This document shows positions 46,648-57,184 of a stretch of 60,203 bases of DNA, in pieces. Positions within the stretch are counted from its first letter, which is position 1; each line of letters starts with the position of its first letter. The stretch spans positions 1-60,203 of the forward strand of contig NZ_SSGF01000002.1 in NCBI RefSeq assembly GCF_008015755.1. The letters run 5' to 3'. Both the position numbers and the translations under genes were made by a program. The DNA is from Methylophilus sp. (lineage in GTDB: Bacteria; Pseudomonadota; Gammaproteobacteria; Burkholderiales; Methylophilaceae). Below the pieces are notes generated by a model, which was given only the letters and a program-made list of their open reading frames with translations, was not told the origin of the DNA and ran no database searches.

Positions 46648-47573
46648 GCCGCCAACAACGCAGCCCCCAGCATGCCAGCGATATCCCCAGAACAGGTAAT
46701 CTGCACAGTCACTTTACCGCGCAAGACTGGGATCAAATCATGATCAAACCTCTGCTCAAATGCCGCTGACATCAACGGCCAGGCCGCCACCACACCACCG
46801 CCGATCAGTACATTTTCGACATCCACCACTTTGAGCACGCTGGCCAGCATTTGCGCCAGCTTGCTGCCAGCATCGGCATACACGGCCTGTGCATGATTAT
46901 CGCCTTGTTGCGCGACCTCGGCAATCGCCTGGGCAGTCAGCGTTTGGCCGGTGAGGTCTGCGTAAGCCTGGCTGATGCCTGTGGCAGAGGCATATTGCTC
47001 GACGCAACCCTGATTGCCGCAACCGCACAAACGCCCTTCGGGCACGACAATAATATGCCCTGCCTCTAATGCATAACCATGATGCCCTACCCACACTTGG
47101 CCATTGACCACTAGCCCAGCGCCCACGCCAGTGCCTAGGCCGACATAGAGCAAACCACCAGCTGGCCGGTCTAGTTGACAATACTCACCATAAGCGGCGG
47201 CGTTAGCGTCGTTTTCAACCCGGACGTTCACGCCCAGCAAGCTAGAAAGATCGTGGCCAAGATTCACCTCTTTGAGCCCAGGCAAATTAGGCGATTGCGC
47301 TAGCACGCCTGTATTGGGATCAATAAACCCTGGAAAACCGATGCCTAAGGAATGAATGGCTGGATATTTGTGCAGTAACGGCCGAATCGCATCTGCCGTC
47401 ACTTGCAAAATGGTTTGCCAGGCTTGGGCTGGCGGATATTGCTTGCAAATGGCTGAGTAATTGGCCTGAAAGCGGGTTTCTTCAACCAGCACCAGATCAG
47501 AAAACACGCCCAGGCGCAAATTCGTCCCGCCAACATCCAAGCCCAATCGATATACCGCATTTGCTTCAGGCAT
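46644..47573 (-). CDS. glk: ROK-family glucokinase
   Basis: ROK-type sugar kinase, most likely glucokinase, 309 residues from ATG 47573. Phosphate-binding LGLDVGGTNLRLGVF at the N-terminus, GTGVGAGLV, and the zinc motif CGCGNQGCVEQYAS. The ATG overlaps the malQ stop by 8 bases (ATGCCTGA), so the two are translationally coupled; the frame also extends to 47585. In this operon it would phosphorylate glucose freed from glycogen or maltodextrins by MalQ and the GH57 enzyme. Its stop overlaps the queG stop region (46644-46647) from the other strand. Confidence 0.92.
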   Translation of the reverse strand: MPEANAVYRLGLDVGGTNLRLGVFSDLVLVEETRFQANYSAICKQYPPAQAWQTILQVTADAIRPLLHKYPAIHSLGIGFPGFIDPNTGVLAQSPNLPGLKEVNLGHDLSSLLGVNVRVENDANAAAYGEYCQLDRPAGGLLYVGLGTGVGAGLVVNGQVWVGHHGYALEAGHIIVVPEGRLCGCGNQGCVEQYASATGISQAYADLTGQTLTAQAIAEVAQQGDNHAQAVYADAGSKLAQMLASVLKVVDVENVLIGGGVVAAWPLMSAAFEQRFDHDLIPVLRGKVTVQITCSGDIAGMLGAALLAA

Positions 47574-49035
47574 GCACACGATCACTTTCTTCTACTAATT
47601 GTCTGAATCGTTGCAGTTTATCATCGCTTAATTGGTCCCAAGCCATCCGCCAAGACCAATTGCCTTCTATGGTGCCCGGGGTGTTCATGCGCGCTTGGCT
47701 ATCTAATGCCAAAATGTCTTGCATAGGGACAATCGCCAGGCTCGCGACGCTATTAAAAGTGAGTTGCATCAGCGCTATTGGCATCTCATGCGATGCTTGA
47801 ATGCCATGCTGGGTTAAATAGTGTTGAACGTGGTTGCGCACGTGCTCTGGCGCGGATTGATACCAACCTAGCGTCGTATCGTTATCGTGAGTACCGGTGT
47901 AAGCGACGCTGTTTTCTTCGATATTGTCTGGCAAATAAGGATTATCTTCACCGCCACCAAACGCGAATTGCAGGATTTTCATACCCGGCAAGTCAAACGC
48001 ATGACGCAAGGCATCCACTTCATCTGTGATGATGCCCAAATCTTCGGCCACCAGGCTCAGTTGCGGAAAAGTCTCGGTAATGGCTCGCAATAGGGCATGG
48101 CCTGGTGCTTCCTGCCAGTTGCCGTTGATAGCCGTGGGCTCGAGTACCGGAATCTCCCACGCTGCTTGCAACCCACGAAAATGGTCGATACGCAGAACAT
48201 CAAACAATTGCGCCTGGGTATCAATGCGGCCCAGCCACCAGGCAAAGCCATCGGCTTGCATCACCTGCCAGTCATAGTGCGGGTTGCCCCAGCGCTGGCC
48301 GGTTTCTGAGAAGTAATCAGGCGGCACGCCGGCCACGACAGTCATATTAAGCGCGGCATCCAGCTTGAACCACTCGGGGTGCGCCCAGACATCGACACTA
48401 TCGTAGGCGACAAAAATCGGAATATCGCCAAACAGCTTGATGCCACGCTGATTCGCATAGGTTTTAAGCTGCGCCCATTGCTGAAAAAATACATATTGGG
48501 TGAATTTAATCAATGTCAGTTGCGCTTCGTGCGCATCTGCAAATGCCTGCAAGGCCAGCACATCATGCAAACGATACGCCTCTGGCCATTGCTGCCAGCT
48601 TTGCTGCGCATGCTGTTCGCGCAAACTTAAAAACAAGGCAAAGTCTTCCAGCCAGTAATGTTGCGTCTGACAAAAACGGGCAAAGCCAGGCCAGGTAAAG
48701 CCACGGCCATCTGCTTTAGTCGGCGCGCTGCCAGATTGCACACGCGACATGATTTTAGCCATTAAGGCAGGTAAAGGTAGCGCAACCTCTTCAGGCAGGC
48801 ACCAGCCTTCTTGCAGCAACTGTCTGGCGCTGATCATACCGGTATGCCCGGCATGTGCCGATACGCTTTGGTAAGGCGATTGGTCGCCATGTGGCTGATT
48901 GACTGGCAGGGTTTGCCAGATAGCTACGCCCATTTCCACCAGTTTATCGACAAAACGGTAAGCATCCGGGCCAAGATTGCCCTCAGGTAACGAGGTGATA
49001 TGCAGCAGCACACCGGCTTGTCTAGCTTGTGTCAT
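47566..49035 (-). CDS. malQ: 4-alpha-glucanotransferase (amylomaltase)
   Basis: GH77 enzyme, 489 residues, which moves alpha-1,4-glucan segments between maltodextrins and releases glucose. GVLLHITSLPEGNLG at the start, the catalytic region RIDHFRGL (nucleophile D), VAEDLGII (acid/base E), and HDNDTTLGWY near the C-terminus are visible. It lies between the GH57 enzyme (29 bases upstream) and glk (overlapping), in the glgC-GH57-malQ-glk operon. Confidence 0.96.
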   Translation of the reverse strand: MTQARQAGVLLHITSLPEGNLGPDAYRFVDKLVEMGVAIWQTLPVNQPHGDQSPYQSVSAHAGHTGMISARQLLQEGWCLPEEVALPLPALMAKIMSRVQSGSAPTKADGRGFTWPGFARFCQTQHYWLEDFALFLSLREQHAQQSWQQWPEAYRLHDVLALQAFADAHEAQLTLIKFTQYVFFQQWAQLKTYANQRGIKLFGDIPIFVAYDSVDVWAHPEWFKLDAALNMTVVAGVPPDYFSETGQRWGNPHYDWQVMQADGFAWWLGRIDTQAQLFDVLRIDHFRGLQAAWEIPVLEPTAINGNWQEAPGHALLRAITETFPQLSLVAEDLGIITDEVDALRHAFDLPGMKILQFAFGGGEDNPYLPDNIEENSVAYTGTHDNDTTLGWYQSAPEHVRNHVQHYLTQHGIQASHEMPIALMQLTFNSVASLAIVPMQDILALDSQARMNTPGTIEGNWSWRMAWDQLSDDKLQRFRQLVEESDRVHA

Positions 49036-49064
49036 GAGATTGGCATTCAGAAAAATAAAATGGG

Positions 49065-50771
49065 TCAGGATTGCCCGCGACGCATGGTGCCTGCATTTTC
49101 GGCATCACCACCACCCAGGCTGATGGGTTGCGATAAATGCGCTGGCGGCGTCAGGCCCAGCAACTGATAGAGATTACTCAAGTTGCGGCGGTATAGCTGG
49201 TCAAAGCTTTGCACACTCTGCGCGTTGTTATAGTCACCAAACCACCAAAACCAGTCAGAGCCTTCGCACAGCGCCAATTGCTGCTGGCATTTTTCTTTGG
49301 CAGTCGCCGAGAGCTCATGTACGTGCTGGTCATATTGACGTTTGGCTTCGCATAGCAGATCCCAGGCACGGTTTTTCGCTGGCTCGCCTATCCAGGTACT
49401 AAAGGTGCCATATACCCAGCTGCCAGCACAAACATCATTAAGTAGTTTGGGCTCAGGCAGCTGCTTTGTCTGCTGCATGGCCAGAATATCGCTGAAAGTG
49501 GTCATTTGGATATCGGCATGGCTCGCCAGCGCCTGATAAAGCTCTTGCAAAAAATAAAAGCCATTATAGGGATAATATTCCCAGGCATTTTCACCATCCA
49601 GAATCACGCTGACCACTGGCGTTTGATCCTCGCTGCTGGCAAGAATATGCTCTAGTGACTGCACAAAATCATGCACCGCTTCACTGGCGTATTGCTTGGA
49701 GTACTCAAAACCGATTTTGTCAGACAGGTGATCATCGCGGAAAAAGCACACGATGTCTTGCTGGCCGTTAGTGATTTTATAAGGCTGATAAAGATAGTCT
49801 TGCGCTTGTTCATGTGCCAGTCCCAGTTTGCGCAAACTATTAGCGAGTACGCCCTGCCCGGTCGCGGCCCAAGCCACCCCTTGCTCGGCCAGCAGCGAGA
49901 GTGCCGCATGCGAGACGGCCCCCTCGGCTGGCCACATGCCAGTGGCTTTCTTGCCAAATATTTTTTCATGATAGTGCTGCGCGGCCTCTACATGCGCAAT
50001 GGCACGTGTATAGCCATCCGGATAATTCGCCGAATGCGGCAACGGTGCCTCCGGCATGGCATCACGCGTGCTTTTCAGGTCAATCAGCAACGGCAAAATC
50101 GGATGATAATAAGGCGTGGTAGACATCTCAATCTGGCCTCTGGCCAGCAATGCCTGGTAGCGCGGCAAAATGCCCTGCAAGGTTTCGCTGATCACGGCCA
50201 ACAGTGCCTGACGATCTTTAAGCGTAAACAGCAGGCCTTTTTGCATGAGCGCCTGTACCGTTTTATTCTTGCGCCGCAAGCCTTCACCGGTCCAGGCCAA
50301 GTGATACCAGACCAGCAAATCGGCTTTATATTGTGCTGAGAGATAATGAAACTGCCCACTTTGCATGATAGGTGCGACCTCTTCATACAGCTTCAGCAGG
50401 CGTTGATAATGCGGAAACGGGCTGAGCATCTTCTCGTGGTGCGCCTTAAAGCAGCTATCCACAATCAGTTGGCATTCAGCATCAGTGATATTGTCTAAAT
50501 CCGAGTTGGCCAACAAGCGCAACAAAGGATCGCGCCACTTGCCAGTCTTTGACTGCTCGGCATAATCCTGTAATTGCTCAACCAGAATCGGCACAAAATT
50601 GAAGCTCACCCTGGCCACTTTGTTCTGCTCCAGGTGATATGCCATATCGCTGTAGTCTTTGAGCGCATGCAGATAAGTCCATGGCAACACATACTCACCA
50701 GTGACCAGATCACGATAGTCTGGTTGATGCATGTGCCAATACAGATTCAACAACAATTTTTTATCGGACAT
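49065..50771 (-). CDS. GH57 family alpha-glucan enzyme
   Basis: 568-residue glycoside hydrolase family 57 protein. Conserved regions seen in order: LYWHMHQPDYRD (HQP at 15-17), GQIEMSTTPYYHPILPL, GMWPAEGAVS (likely nucleophile E) and VILDGENAWEYYP (likely acid D), as in the amylopullulanase-like branch. Its activity could be alpha-amylase, branching or transferase; the genomic partner genes (glgC, malQ, glgB) support glycogen or maltodextrin work. No signal peptide, so it is cytosolic. It follows glgC by 42 bases in the same operon. Confidence 0.9.
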   Translation of the reverse strand: MSDKKLLLNLYWHMHQPDYRDLVTGEYVLPWTYLHALKDYSDMAYHLEQNKVARVSFNFVPILVEQLQDYAEQSKTGKWRDPLLRLLANSDLDNITDAECQLIVDSCFKAHHEKMLSPFPHYQRLLKLYEEVAPIMQSGQFHYLSAQYKADLLVWYHLAWTGEGLRRKNKTVQALMQKGLLFTLKDRQALLAVISETLQGILPRYQALLARGQIEMSTTPYYHPILPLLIDLKSTRDAMPEAPLPHSANYPDGYTRAIAHVEAAQHYHEKIFGKKATGMWPAEGAVSHAALSLLAEQGVAWAATGQGVLANSLRKLGLAHEQAQDYLYQPYKITNGQQDIVCFFRDDHLSDKIGFEYSKQYASEAVHDFVQSLEHILASSEDQTPVVSVILDGENAWEYYPYNGFYFLQELYQALASHADIQMTTFSDILAMQQTKQLPEPKLLNDVCAGSWVYGTFSTWIGEPAKNRAWDLLCEAKRQYDQHVHELSATAKEKCQQQLALCEGSDWFWWFGDYNNAQSVQSFDQLYRRNLSNLYQLLGLTPPAHLSQPISLGGGDAENAGTMRRGQS

Positions 50772-50813
50772 CCTGCACTCTCTTTTCCATCGTTACCTCA
50801 CTAGATGTGATTA

Positions 50814-52136
50814 CTACTTCACACGGTATAGATCCTGCCCCAGCATATCCGGGGTGACCAGTACAATGCCTTTTTCAGACACGTAAAAACGCTTTCGGTC
50901 GCGTTCAAGGTCTACCCCGATTTGCATACCGGCCGGAATCTCGCAACCACGGTCAATCACGGCATTACGCATCACTACACCTTCGTTGATTTTGACTTTA
51001 GGCAATACCACCGCGCCATCCAGATCTGAATAATCAGCGACATGCACGCCAGAAAATAAAACTGAGTTAGACACCGAGGAGCCGCTAATCAGGCAGCCCC
51101 CTGAGACTAGTGAATCTGTTGCCTTGCCGGTACGACCATCGTCTTTAAACACAAATTTGGCAGGTGGCAACTGCTCCTGATAAGTCCAGATTGGCCAGTC
51201 GCTGTCATAAAGATTCAATTCCGGGATAACCTTGGTCAGCTCCATATTGGCTTCCCAGTAAGCATCGATCGTACCGACGTCACGCCAGTAATAATTATCG
51301 CTTTGTGCCCCGACGCAACTATCGACAAATCGATGTGCTTGTACTTTATATTTTTTGATGATGTAAGGGATAATGTCCTGACCGAAGTCATGGTTTGATT
51401 TTCGGTCATAAGCATCCCGAATCAACTGCTCATATAAAAATTTAGCGTTAAATACGTAAATACCCATGCTGGCGAATGCCACCTCAGGGTCATTCGGCGT
51501 CGGCTTCGGATGCGCAGGCTTCTCGTCAAACGCCACCACACGGTCGGTGCTATCTACCGCCAGCACGCCAAATCCTTTAGCGTCCTCCAGTGGCACATTA
51601 ATGCAGGCGATGGTCATGTCTGCGTTACTACGGGCGTGGGTTGCGAGCATTTTGCCGTAGTCCATTTTATAAATATGGTCACCAGCCAGCACTAAAATAT
51701 ACTCACCGCCATTTTCGCGCAACAAGTCGATGTTTTGGTATACGGCATCTGCCGTACCCTTGTACCACTCCTCGCCTAACCGTTGTTGCGCCGGGATGAT
51801 ATTCACATACTCGTTAAATTCGCCACGCAAAAAGCCCCAGCCACGTTGCACATGCTGAATCAGGCTCTGCGCCTTGTATTGTGTAGCGACATTGATGCGA
51901 CGGATGCCGGAATTGATGCAATTAGAAAGCGGGAAATCAATAATTCGGAACTTGCCGCCAAACTGTACGGCAGGCTTCGCTCGCCAGTCAGTCAGGTTTT
52001 TCAACCGACTACCACGACCACCGGCCAGGATAATCGCGACGGTATTTTTGGTCAGATTGCTAATAAAGCGGTCAGAAGGACGTTCTTGCCGCCGGTTGCT
52101 TTTACGACGTTCGATAAACTCTGCTGCTTGAGACAT
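50814..52136 (-). CDS. glgC: Glucose-1-phosphate adenylyltransferase
   Basis: Makes ADP-glucose, the donor for glycogen synthesis; the control point of the pathway. 440 residues. N-terminal [14 protein letters not shown] with the pyrophosphorylase signature, [20 protein letters not shown], the sugar-phosphate site [10 protein letters not shown], and a left-handed beta-helix C-terminus. First gene of the operon with GH57, malQ and glk; AGGAA stands ahead of the ATG. Glycogen synthase (glgA) is not in the window. The 216-base gap to divergent glgB should carry both promoters, but I could not single out convincing boxes. Confidence 0.96.
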   Translation of the reverse strand: MSQAAEFIERRKSNRRQERPSDRFISNLTKNTVAIILAGGRGSRLKNLTDWRAKPAVQFGGKFRIIDFPLSNCINSGIRRINVATQYKAQSLIQHVQRGWGFLRGEFNEYVNIIPAQQRLGEEWYKGTADAVYQNIDLLRENGGEYILVLAGDHIYKMDYGKMLATHARSNADMTIACINVPLEDAKGFGVLAVDSTDRVVAFDEKPAHPKPTPNDPEVAFASMGIYVFNAKFLYEQLIRDAYDRKSNHDFGQDIIPYIIKKYKVQAHRFVDSCVGAQSDNYYWRDVGTIDAYWEANMELTKVIPELNLYDSDWPIWTYQEQLPPAKFVFKDDGRTGKATDSLVSGGCLISGSSVSNSVLFSGVHVADYSDLDGAVVLPKVKINEGVVMRNAVIDRGCEIPAGMQIGVDLERDRKRFYVSEKGIVLVTPDMLGQDLYRVK

Positions 52137-52352
52137 GATGCTGTTCCTGTTTTCTGATCCTGAAAATCAGCCCGAAGTCATGCGCAGCGATGTACGTTCA
52201 GGGAGACACGAAACAAGGCATGGTAACCGCAGGTCCGACACCCACAGTCTGCATGATAATTCGGGTAAAGACAACGATATTTTCAGCGATAAATGACGTA
52301 AATCTTAACTTTTTTTGATAGGATTGAGGTTAGTCAAACGGACATTGCCAGC

Positions 52353-54569
52353 ATGACAACCAAACCTTCAGCATCACACCATCCCGACACCTTGCATCTG
52401 CAACGTATTTTAAACGCAACACATCACAACCCCTTTGAATACTTGGGTGTGCACGCAGAGGGTGCGCAAGGGCCATGGCATGTGCGTGTTTTTTTGCCCA
52501 ATGCCGACAAGGTATCAGTCAAGGTGAATGGCTCGTGGCAAGCGATGGCACGCAGTCATCAGCAAGGCCTTTTTCTTTACATATCCACCACAACTGTCAA
52601 CACACCGCTCGCACTGCAAATTCAATTACAAGGTCAGACGAGCAGCTACGAAACAATAGACACGTATAGCCTGGACAGCACCCTGTCAGCTGAAGACCTG
52701 CATTTGTTTGCTGAAGGCCGGTTATTTGAAGCCTACAATACACTGGGCGCCATCCCCATGACGGTTGATGGCGTGCCGGGCGTGCGGTTTGCAGTGTGGG
52801 CGCCCAATGCCGAGCGCGTCAGCGTGGTCGGCAGCTTTAACCAATGGGATGGTCGCGTACATACGATGCGAGTGATGGGCAGCAGCGGGGTGTGGTCACT
52901 CTTCATTCCGCACCTCACCGAGCATGATTTATACAAGTTTGAAATCCGCAATCGCGAACACGGCCACGTGATGGTCAAAGCCGATCCTTATGGTAAAGCC
53001 TTTGAAGCAAGGCCGGGAACAGCTAACCGCATCTGTCAAAGCAAGTACACTTGGCAAGATGACGCCTGGCAGCAACATCGCCGTGAGTATGACTGGCTAC
53101 ATGCGCCGTTTAACTGCTACGAAGTACACCTTGGTAGCTGGCAACGCGACCATCATGGTCACTTTTTGAACTACCGCGCGCTGGCAGAGACGCTGATTCC
53201 GCACGTAGTCGATATGGGCTACACCCACATAGAACTGTTGCCGATTGCCGAACATCCACTCAATGAATCCTGGGGTTATCAGGTCACAGGTTACTTTGCA
53301 CCGACCTTACGCTATGGCAGCCCAGATGATTTAAAGTATTTTATTGACCGTTGCCATGCGGCCAATATTGGCGTGATTCTCGATTGGGTGCCTGGACATT
53401 TCCCCAAGGATGACTGGGCGCTGGCGCGCTTTGACGGCACTGCACTCTACGAGCATGCAGACCCCAGGCTGGGCGAACATATGGACTGGGGCACCTATAT
53501 TTTTAATTATGGCCGCAATGAAGTACGTAGTTTTTTACTAAGCAACGCCTACTACTGGCTGCAAGAGTTTCACATTGACGGCCTGCGTGTAGATGCCGTG
53601 GCTTCTATGCTCTACCTAGACTATTCGCGTAAAGATGGCGAATGGCTGCCAAATGCTTATGGCGGACGCGAAAATCTGGATGTGATTGAATTTTTAAAAC
53701 AACTCAATGTCATGGTTGGTGAACGTTTTCCGGGTGTACTCACCATTGCCGAAGAGTCCACTGCCTGGCCAGCGGTTTCACGCCCGGTCTATGCTGGCGG
53801 CCTGGGATTTAACATGAAATGGAACATGGGCTGGATGAATGATGTCTTGACCTACATGCAGCTGGATCCGGTCTATCGCCAATATCATCACAACCGCCTG
53901 ACATTTGGTCAGATGTATGCTTATTCTGAAAACTTTGTGCTGCCGTTCTCACATGATGAAGTTGTGCATGGCAAAAAATCACTGTTAGAAAAAATGCCTG
54001 GCGATACCTGGCAAAAATTTTCCAACTTGCGTCTGTTACAAACCATGCACATATCGATGCCAGGTAAAAAACTTAACTTTATGGGTAACGAGTTCGGCCA
54101 AAAACGCGAGTGGAGTGTCAACCAGAGCCTGGACTGGCATTTACTGGAAGCGCTGACACCCGATCATGCTCTGCACAGAGGCATACAGGCGCTGAATCGA
54201 GACCTGAACACGCTGTATCGCCAGCATCCGGCGCTACACGGACATGATTTTGATCCGCAAGGCTTTCAATGGATCGATTGCGAGGATGCAGCCCAGTCAA
54301 TATTGAGCTACATCAGACGCGGCAATGACCATAGTTTTGTTATAATAGTGTTAAATTTCACACCAGTGCCGCGCCATCAATATCGTTTGGGTGTCCCACA
54401 ATCCGGTTACTATCAGGAAGTGTTGAACAGTGACGCCGCCTGTTATGGTGGCAGCAACGTCGGTAATGGTCATGGCTGTCAAAGTGATCCCATCCCATGG
54501 ATGGAACATCCAGCCTCTATCAGCCTTAACTTGCCGCCGCTGGCTGGTGTCATACTTCAGTTACAATAG
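52353..54569 (+). CDS. glgB: 1,4-alpha-glucan branching enzyme
   Basis: GH13 branching enzyme, 738 residues, full-length type with N1 and N2 domains. N-terminal [11 protein letters not shown] and [20 protein letters not shown] (CBM48), then GH13 core: [15 protein letters not shown], catalytic nucleophile D in [21 protein letters not shown], acid E in TIAEEST, and [14 protein letters not shown]. It is divergent from glgC and 121 bases ahead of pgi, probably one operon with it. It adds alpha-1,6 branches to glycogen. Confidence 0.97.
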   Translation: MTTKPSASHHPDTLHLQRILNATHHNPFEYLGVHAEGAQGPWHVRVFLPNADKVSVKVNGSWQAMARSHQQGLFLYISTTTVNTPLALQIQLQGQTSSYETIDTYSLDSTLSAEDLHLFAEGRLFEAYNTLGAIPMTVDGVPGVRFAVWAPNAERVSVVGSFNQWDGRVHTMRVMGSSGVWSLFIPHLTEHDLYKFEIRNREHGHVMVKADPYGKAFEARPGTANRICQSKYTWQDDAWQQHRREYDWLHAPFNCYEVHLGSWQRDHHGHFLNYRALAETLIPHVVDMGYTHIELLPIAEHPLNESWGYQVTGYFAPTLRYGSPDDLKYFIDRCHAANIGVILDWVPGHFPKDDWALARFDGTALYEHADPRLGEHMDWGTYIFNYGRNEVRSFLLSNAYYWLQEFHIDGLRVDAVASMLYLDYSRKDGEWLPNAYGGRENLDVIEFLKQLNVMVGERFPGVLTIAEESTAWPAVSRPVYAGGLGFNMKWNMGWMNDVLTYMQLDPVYRQYHHNRLTFGQMYAYSENFVLPFSHDEVVHGKKSLLEKMPGDTWQKFSNLRLLQTMHISMPGKKLNFMGNEFGQKREWSVNQSLDWHLLEALTPDHALHRGIQALNRDLNTLYRQHPALHGHDFDPQGFQWIDCEDAAQSILSYIRRGNDHSFVIIVLNFTPVPRHQYRLGVPQSGYYQEVLNSDAACYGGSNVGNGHGCQSDPIPWMEHPASISLNLPPLAGVILQLQ

Positions 54570-54690
54570 CTGGTTAAACTGGTTGAAAATGCAGACTTGC
54601 AGTAAAGATTTTGGCCGCGCAAAACACATCAAATGTGTGCTTGTGGCCCTATAAAATTAATTGACTTGAAAACGATAGCAACAACATAAC

Positions 54691-56343
54691 ATGGCAAAAC
54701 TAACCACACACCCGAGCTGGCACGCGCTGAACCAGCATCAAATTGAAATGCGCGATGTTCAAATGCGCGATCTGTTCAAACAAAACCCCAAACGCTTTGA
54801 AGAATTCAGCTTAACCGTCGAAGACATGTTGCTCGACTACTCCAAGCACCGCGTTACCAAAGAAACCCTGGCGCAGTTGTTCCAGTTGGCACGAGATTCC
54901 AATATCGAACAATGGCGCAGCCGCATGTTCAGTGGCGAAAAAATCAACATCACCGAAAACCGTGCCGTCTTGCACACCGCCCTGCGCAACCGCAGCAATA
55001 CACCAGTGCTGGTGGATGGCAAAGATGTGATGCCAGAAGTAAATGCCGTGCTGGAGCAAATGCGCCGCTTTACCGAGCAAGTGCGTAACGGCCAATGGAC
55101 AGGCTTTACCGGCAAACGTATTACCGACATCGTGAATATCGGTATTGGCGGCTCTGACTTAGGCCCGGTGATGGCTTGTGATGCTTTAAAACCTTACGCC
55201 AGCCCGGACTTGAAAGCCCATTTCGTCTCCAACATTGATGGCGCACACCTGATGCGCGTGCTGGAAAACTGCAACCCAGAAACAACACTGTTTATCGTTG
55301 CCTCTAAAACGTTCACTACTCAGGAAACCATGACCAATGCGCACTCTGCGCGTCGCTGGTTCCTGGATGCGGCCAAACAAGAACAACACGTTGCCAAGCA
55401 CTTTGTCGCCCTGTCTACCAATGCCAGCGCCGTGCAAGCGTTTGGGATTGATACCAACAATATGTTCGCTTTCTGGGACTGGGTAGGCGGCCGCTACTCC
55501 TTGTGGTCTGCGATTGGTTTGTCGATTGCACTGTATGTCGGCATGGACAACTTCGAGCAGTTACTGGCCGGCGGTCACGCCATGGACCAGCACTTCCAGA
55601 CCGCCCCTCTGGAGCAAAACATGCCGGTCATCATGGCCTTGCTTGGTGTCTGGTATAACAACTTTTTTCATGTCGATACCCATGCCATTCTGCCTTACGA
55701 TCAAGGCATGTCACGCTTTGCAGCTTACCTGCAACAGGCAGACATGGAAAGTAACGGCAAATTCATTTGCCGCGATGGTAGCCGTGTCAGCTACAAAACT
55801 GGCCCAGTCATTTGGGGCGAAGCAGGTACCAATGGTCAACATGCGTTTTACCAATTGATTCACCAGGGCACGCAAATGGTGCCAGCTGACTTCCTGATGC
55901 CAGCCAACAGCCACTACAAAATTGGCAGCCCGAATGACCAGCATCACAAGATTTTGCTGGCCAACTTTTTGGCGCAAACGCAGGCATTGATGCTGGGTAA
56001 AACCCGCGAAGAAGCCCGTGCTGAGTTAGAAAAACAAGGCATGAGCGGTGAAGCGCTGGAAAATCTACTGCCACACAAAGTGTTTGAAGGTAATCGCCCG
56101 ACCACGTCTATCGTGTTCAAGCAACTCACACCTTACACCTTGGGTAAACTCATCGCGCTGTATGAACACAAAATCTTCGTGCAAGGCATCATTTGGGATA
56201 TCAACAGCTACGACCAGTGGGGCGTGGAGTATGGCAAACAAATTGCCAGCCAGATTCTGCCGCAGCTGACCACACCCGATGCCGTCAGCAGCTTTGATAG
56301 CTCAACCAACGGCTTAATCAATTACGCGAAAAAAATCTCTTAA
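54691..56343 (+). CDS. pgi: Glucose-6-phosphate isomerase
   Basis: Interconverts glucose-6-phosphate and fructose-6-phosphate. 550 residues, the long bacterial form. Signatures [17 protein letters not shown]-like [14 protein letters not shown], and the [11 protein letters not shown] region are visible; the catalytic E in [14 protein letters not shown] and the late [16 protein letters not shown] follow. It lies in the glycogen region so that hexose phosphate from the assimilatory cycle can enter storage and return (inference). A clean terminator lies 17 bases downstream of the stop. Confidence 0.97.
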   Translation: MAKLTTHPSWHALNQHQIEMRDVQMRDLFKQNPKRFEEFSLTVEDMLLDYSKHRVTKETLAQLFQLARDSNIEQWRSRMFSGEKINITENRAVLHTALRNRSNTPVLVDGKDVMPEVNAVLEQMRRFTEQVRNGQWTGFTGKRITDIVNIGIGGSDLGPVMACDALKPYASPDLKAHFVSNIDGAHLMRVLENCNPETTLFIVASKTFTTQETMTNAHSARRWFLDAAKQEQHVAKHFVALSTNASAVQAFGIDTNNMFAFWDWVGGRYSLWSAIGLSIALYVGMDNFEQLLAGGHAMDQHFQTAPLEQNMPVIMALLGVWYNNFFHVDTHAILPYDQGMSRFAAYLQQADMESNGKFICRDGSRVSYKTGPVIWGEAGTNGQHAFYQLIHQGTQMVPADFLMPANSHYKIGSPNDQHHKILLANFLAQTQALMLGKTREEARAELEKQGMSGEALENLLPHKVFEGNRPTTSIVFKQLTPYTLGKLIALYEHKIFVQGIIWDINSYDQWGVEYGKQIASQILPQLTTPDAVSSFDSSTNGLINYAKKIS

Positions 56344-56360
56344 TAAATTGATTAATAAAT

Positions 56361-56390
56361 AAAAAAGACCTCTTAAAGAGGTCTTTTTTT
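56361..56390. terminator. Bidirectional rho-independent terminator
   Basis: A6-GACCTCTT, two-base centre, AAGAGGTC-T7, between pgi and the convergent response regulator gene. Confidence 0.93.
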
Positions 56391-56461
56391 ATGGTACCAA
56401 TACGAACCCGGGACAAGCACAAACCAGAACAATGACAAGCTGGTTTAAACCAAAATTGAGA

Positions 56462-57103
56462 TTAAACCAGTTGGTTTTTAATCGCATAATGCGTGATATC
56501 TGCATTATGTTTGAGATGCATTTTCTCCAGCAAGCGTGCACGATACATGCTCACCGTTTTTACCGACAAAGCAAGTTGATCGGCAATCTCGCTCACAGAG
56601 TTGCCAGAAGCAATCAGCCGCATGACTTGAAACTCGCGGTCAGACAAGGCCTCATGTGGCGCCACGGTATGATCGTTCCCCACCTGCTCGGCCAGGATTT
56701 CTGCCACGTTAGGCGTAATGTATTTTTTGCCTTTGGCCAGTGTATGTATCGCAGTGAGTAATTCTTCAGAAGCGGTATGCTTGCACAAATAGCCGGATGC
56801 ACCTGAGCGTATTGAGCGCACCGCATACTGCTCTTCCATATACATCGACAACATCAGGATATTCAGCGCGGCATTTTCACGTTTAATCAGCTTAAGCGCC
56901 TCGATGCCGGTTTTGTCAGGCAAAGAAATATCCAGCAACATCACATCAGCCGCATACTCGCGGACACATTTAATCGCCTGCGCCACATTCTCCGCTTCGG
57001 CAACCACTTCAATATCGCCGCTGGCAATCAATATTTGTCTGATACCAGACCGTAAAATTGCATGGTCATCCACAATAATGACTTTAATTTTTTGTATATC
57101 CAC
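56462..57103 (-). CDS. NarL-family response regulator
   Basis: Response regulator of 213 residues from GTG 57103 (SD GAGGG upstream; the frame extends to ATG 57145). Receiver with phospho-acceptor D in MLLDISLPDKTG (residue 58 from this start), and a LuxR-type HTH at the end (LSDREFQVMRLIASGNSVSE). It is 80 bases downstream of the PAS-kinase gene in the same direction, so the pair is one two-component system. The output targets are unknown. Confidence 0.9.
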   Translation of the reverse strand: MDIQKIKVIIVDDHAILRSGIRQILIASGDIEVVAEAENVAQAIKCVREYAADVMLLDISLPDKTGIEALKLIKRENAALNILMLSMYMEEQYAVRSIRSGASGYLCKHTASEELLTAIHTLAKGKKYITPNVAEILAEQVGNDHTVAPHEALSDREFQVMRLIASGNSVSEIADQLALSVKTVSMYRARLLEKMHLKHNADITHYAIKNQLV

Positions 57104-57184
57104 CCTGATCCCTCTAATTCGCGCGTGCGACACTCGCCATGTCATGCATGGTCTGATTGATTGTAAATCGGATACGTCTTTCTG

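Noticed and set aside
49671..50339. 222-codon plus-strand frame opposite the GH57 gene
   Set aside because: Shadow of the real GH57 frame; no motif or start signal.
57104..57145. Upstream ATG start for the second NarL regulator
   Set aside because: The GTG at 57103 has a GAGGG box and begins right before the receiver domain; the extra 14 residues have no family match.
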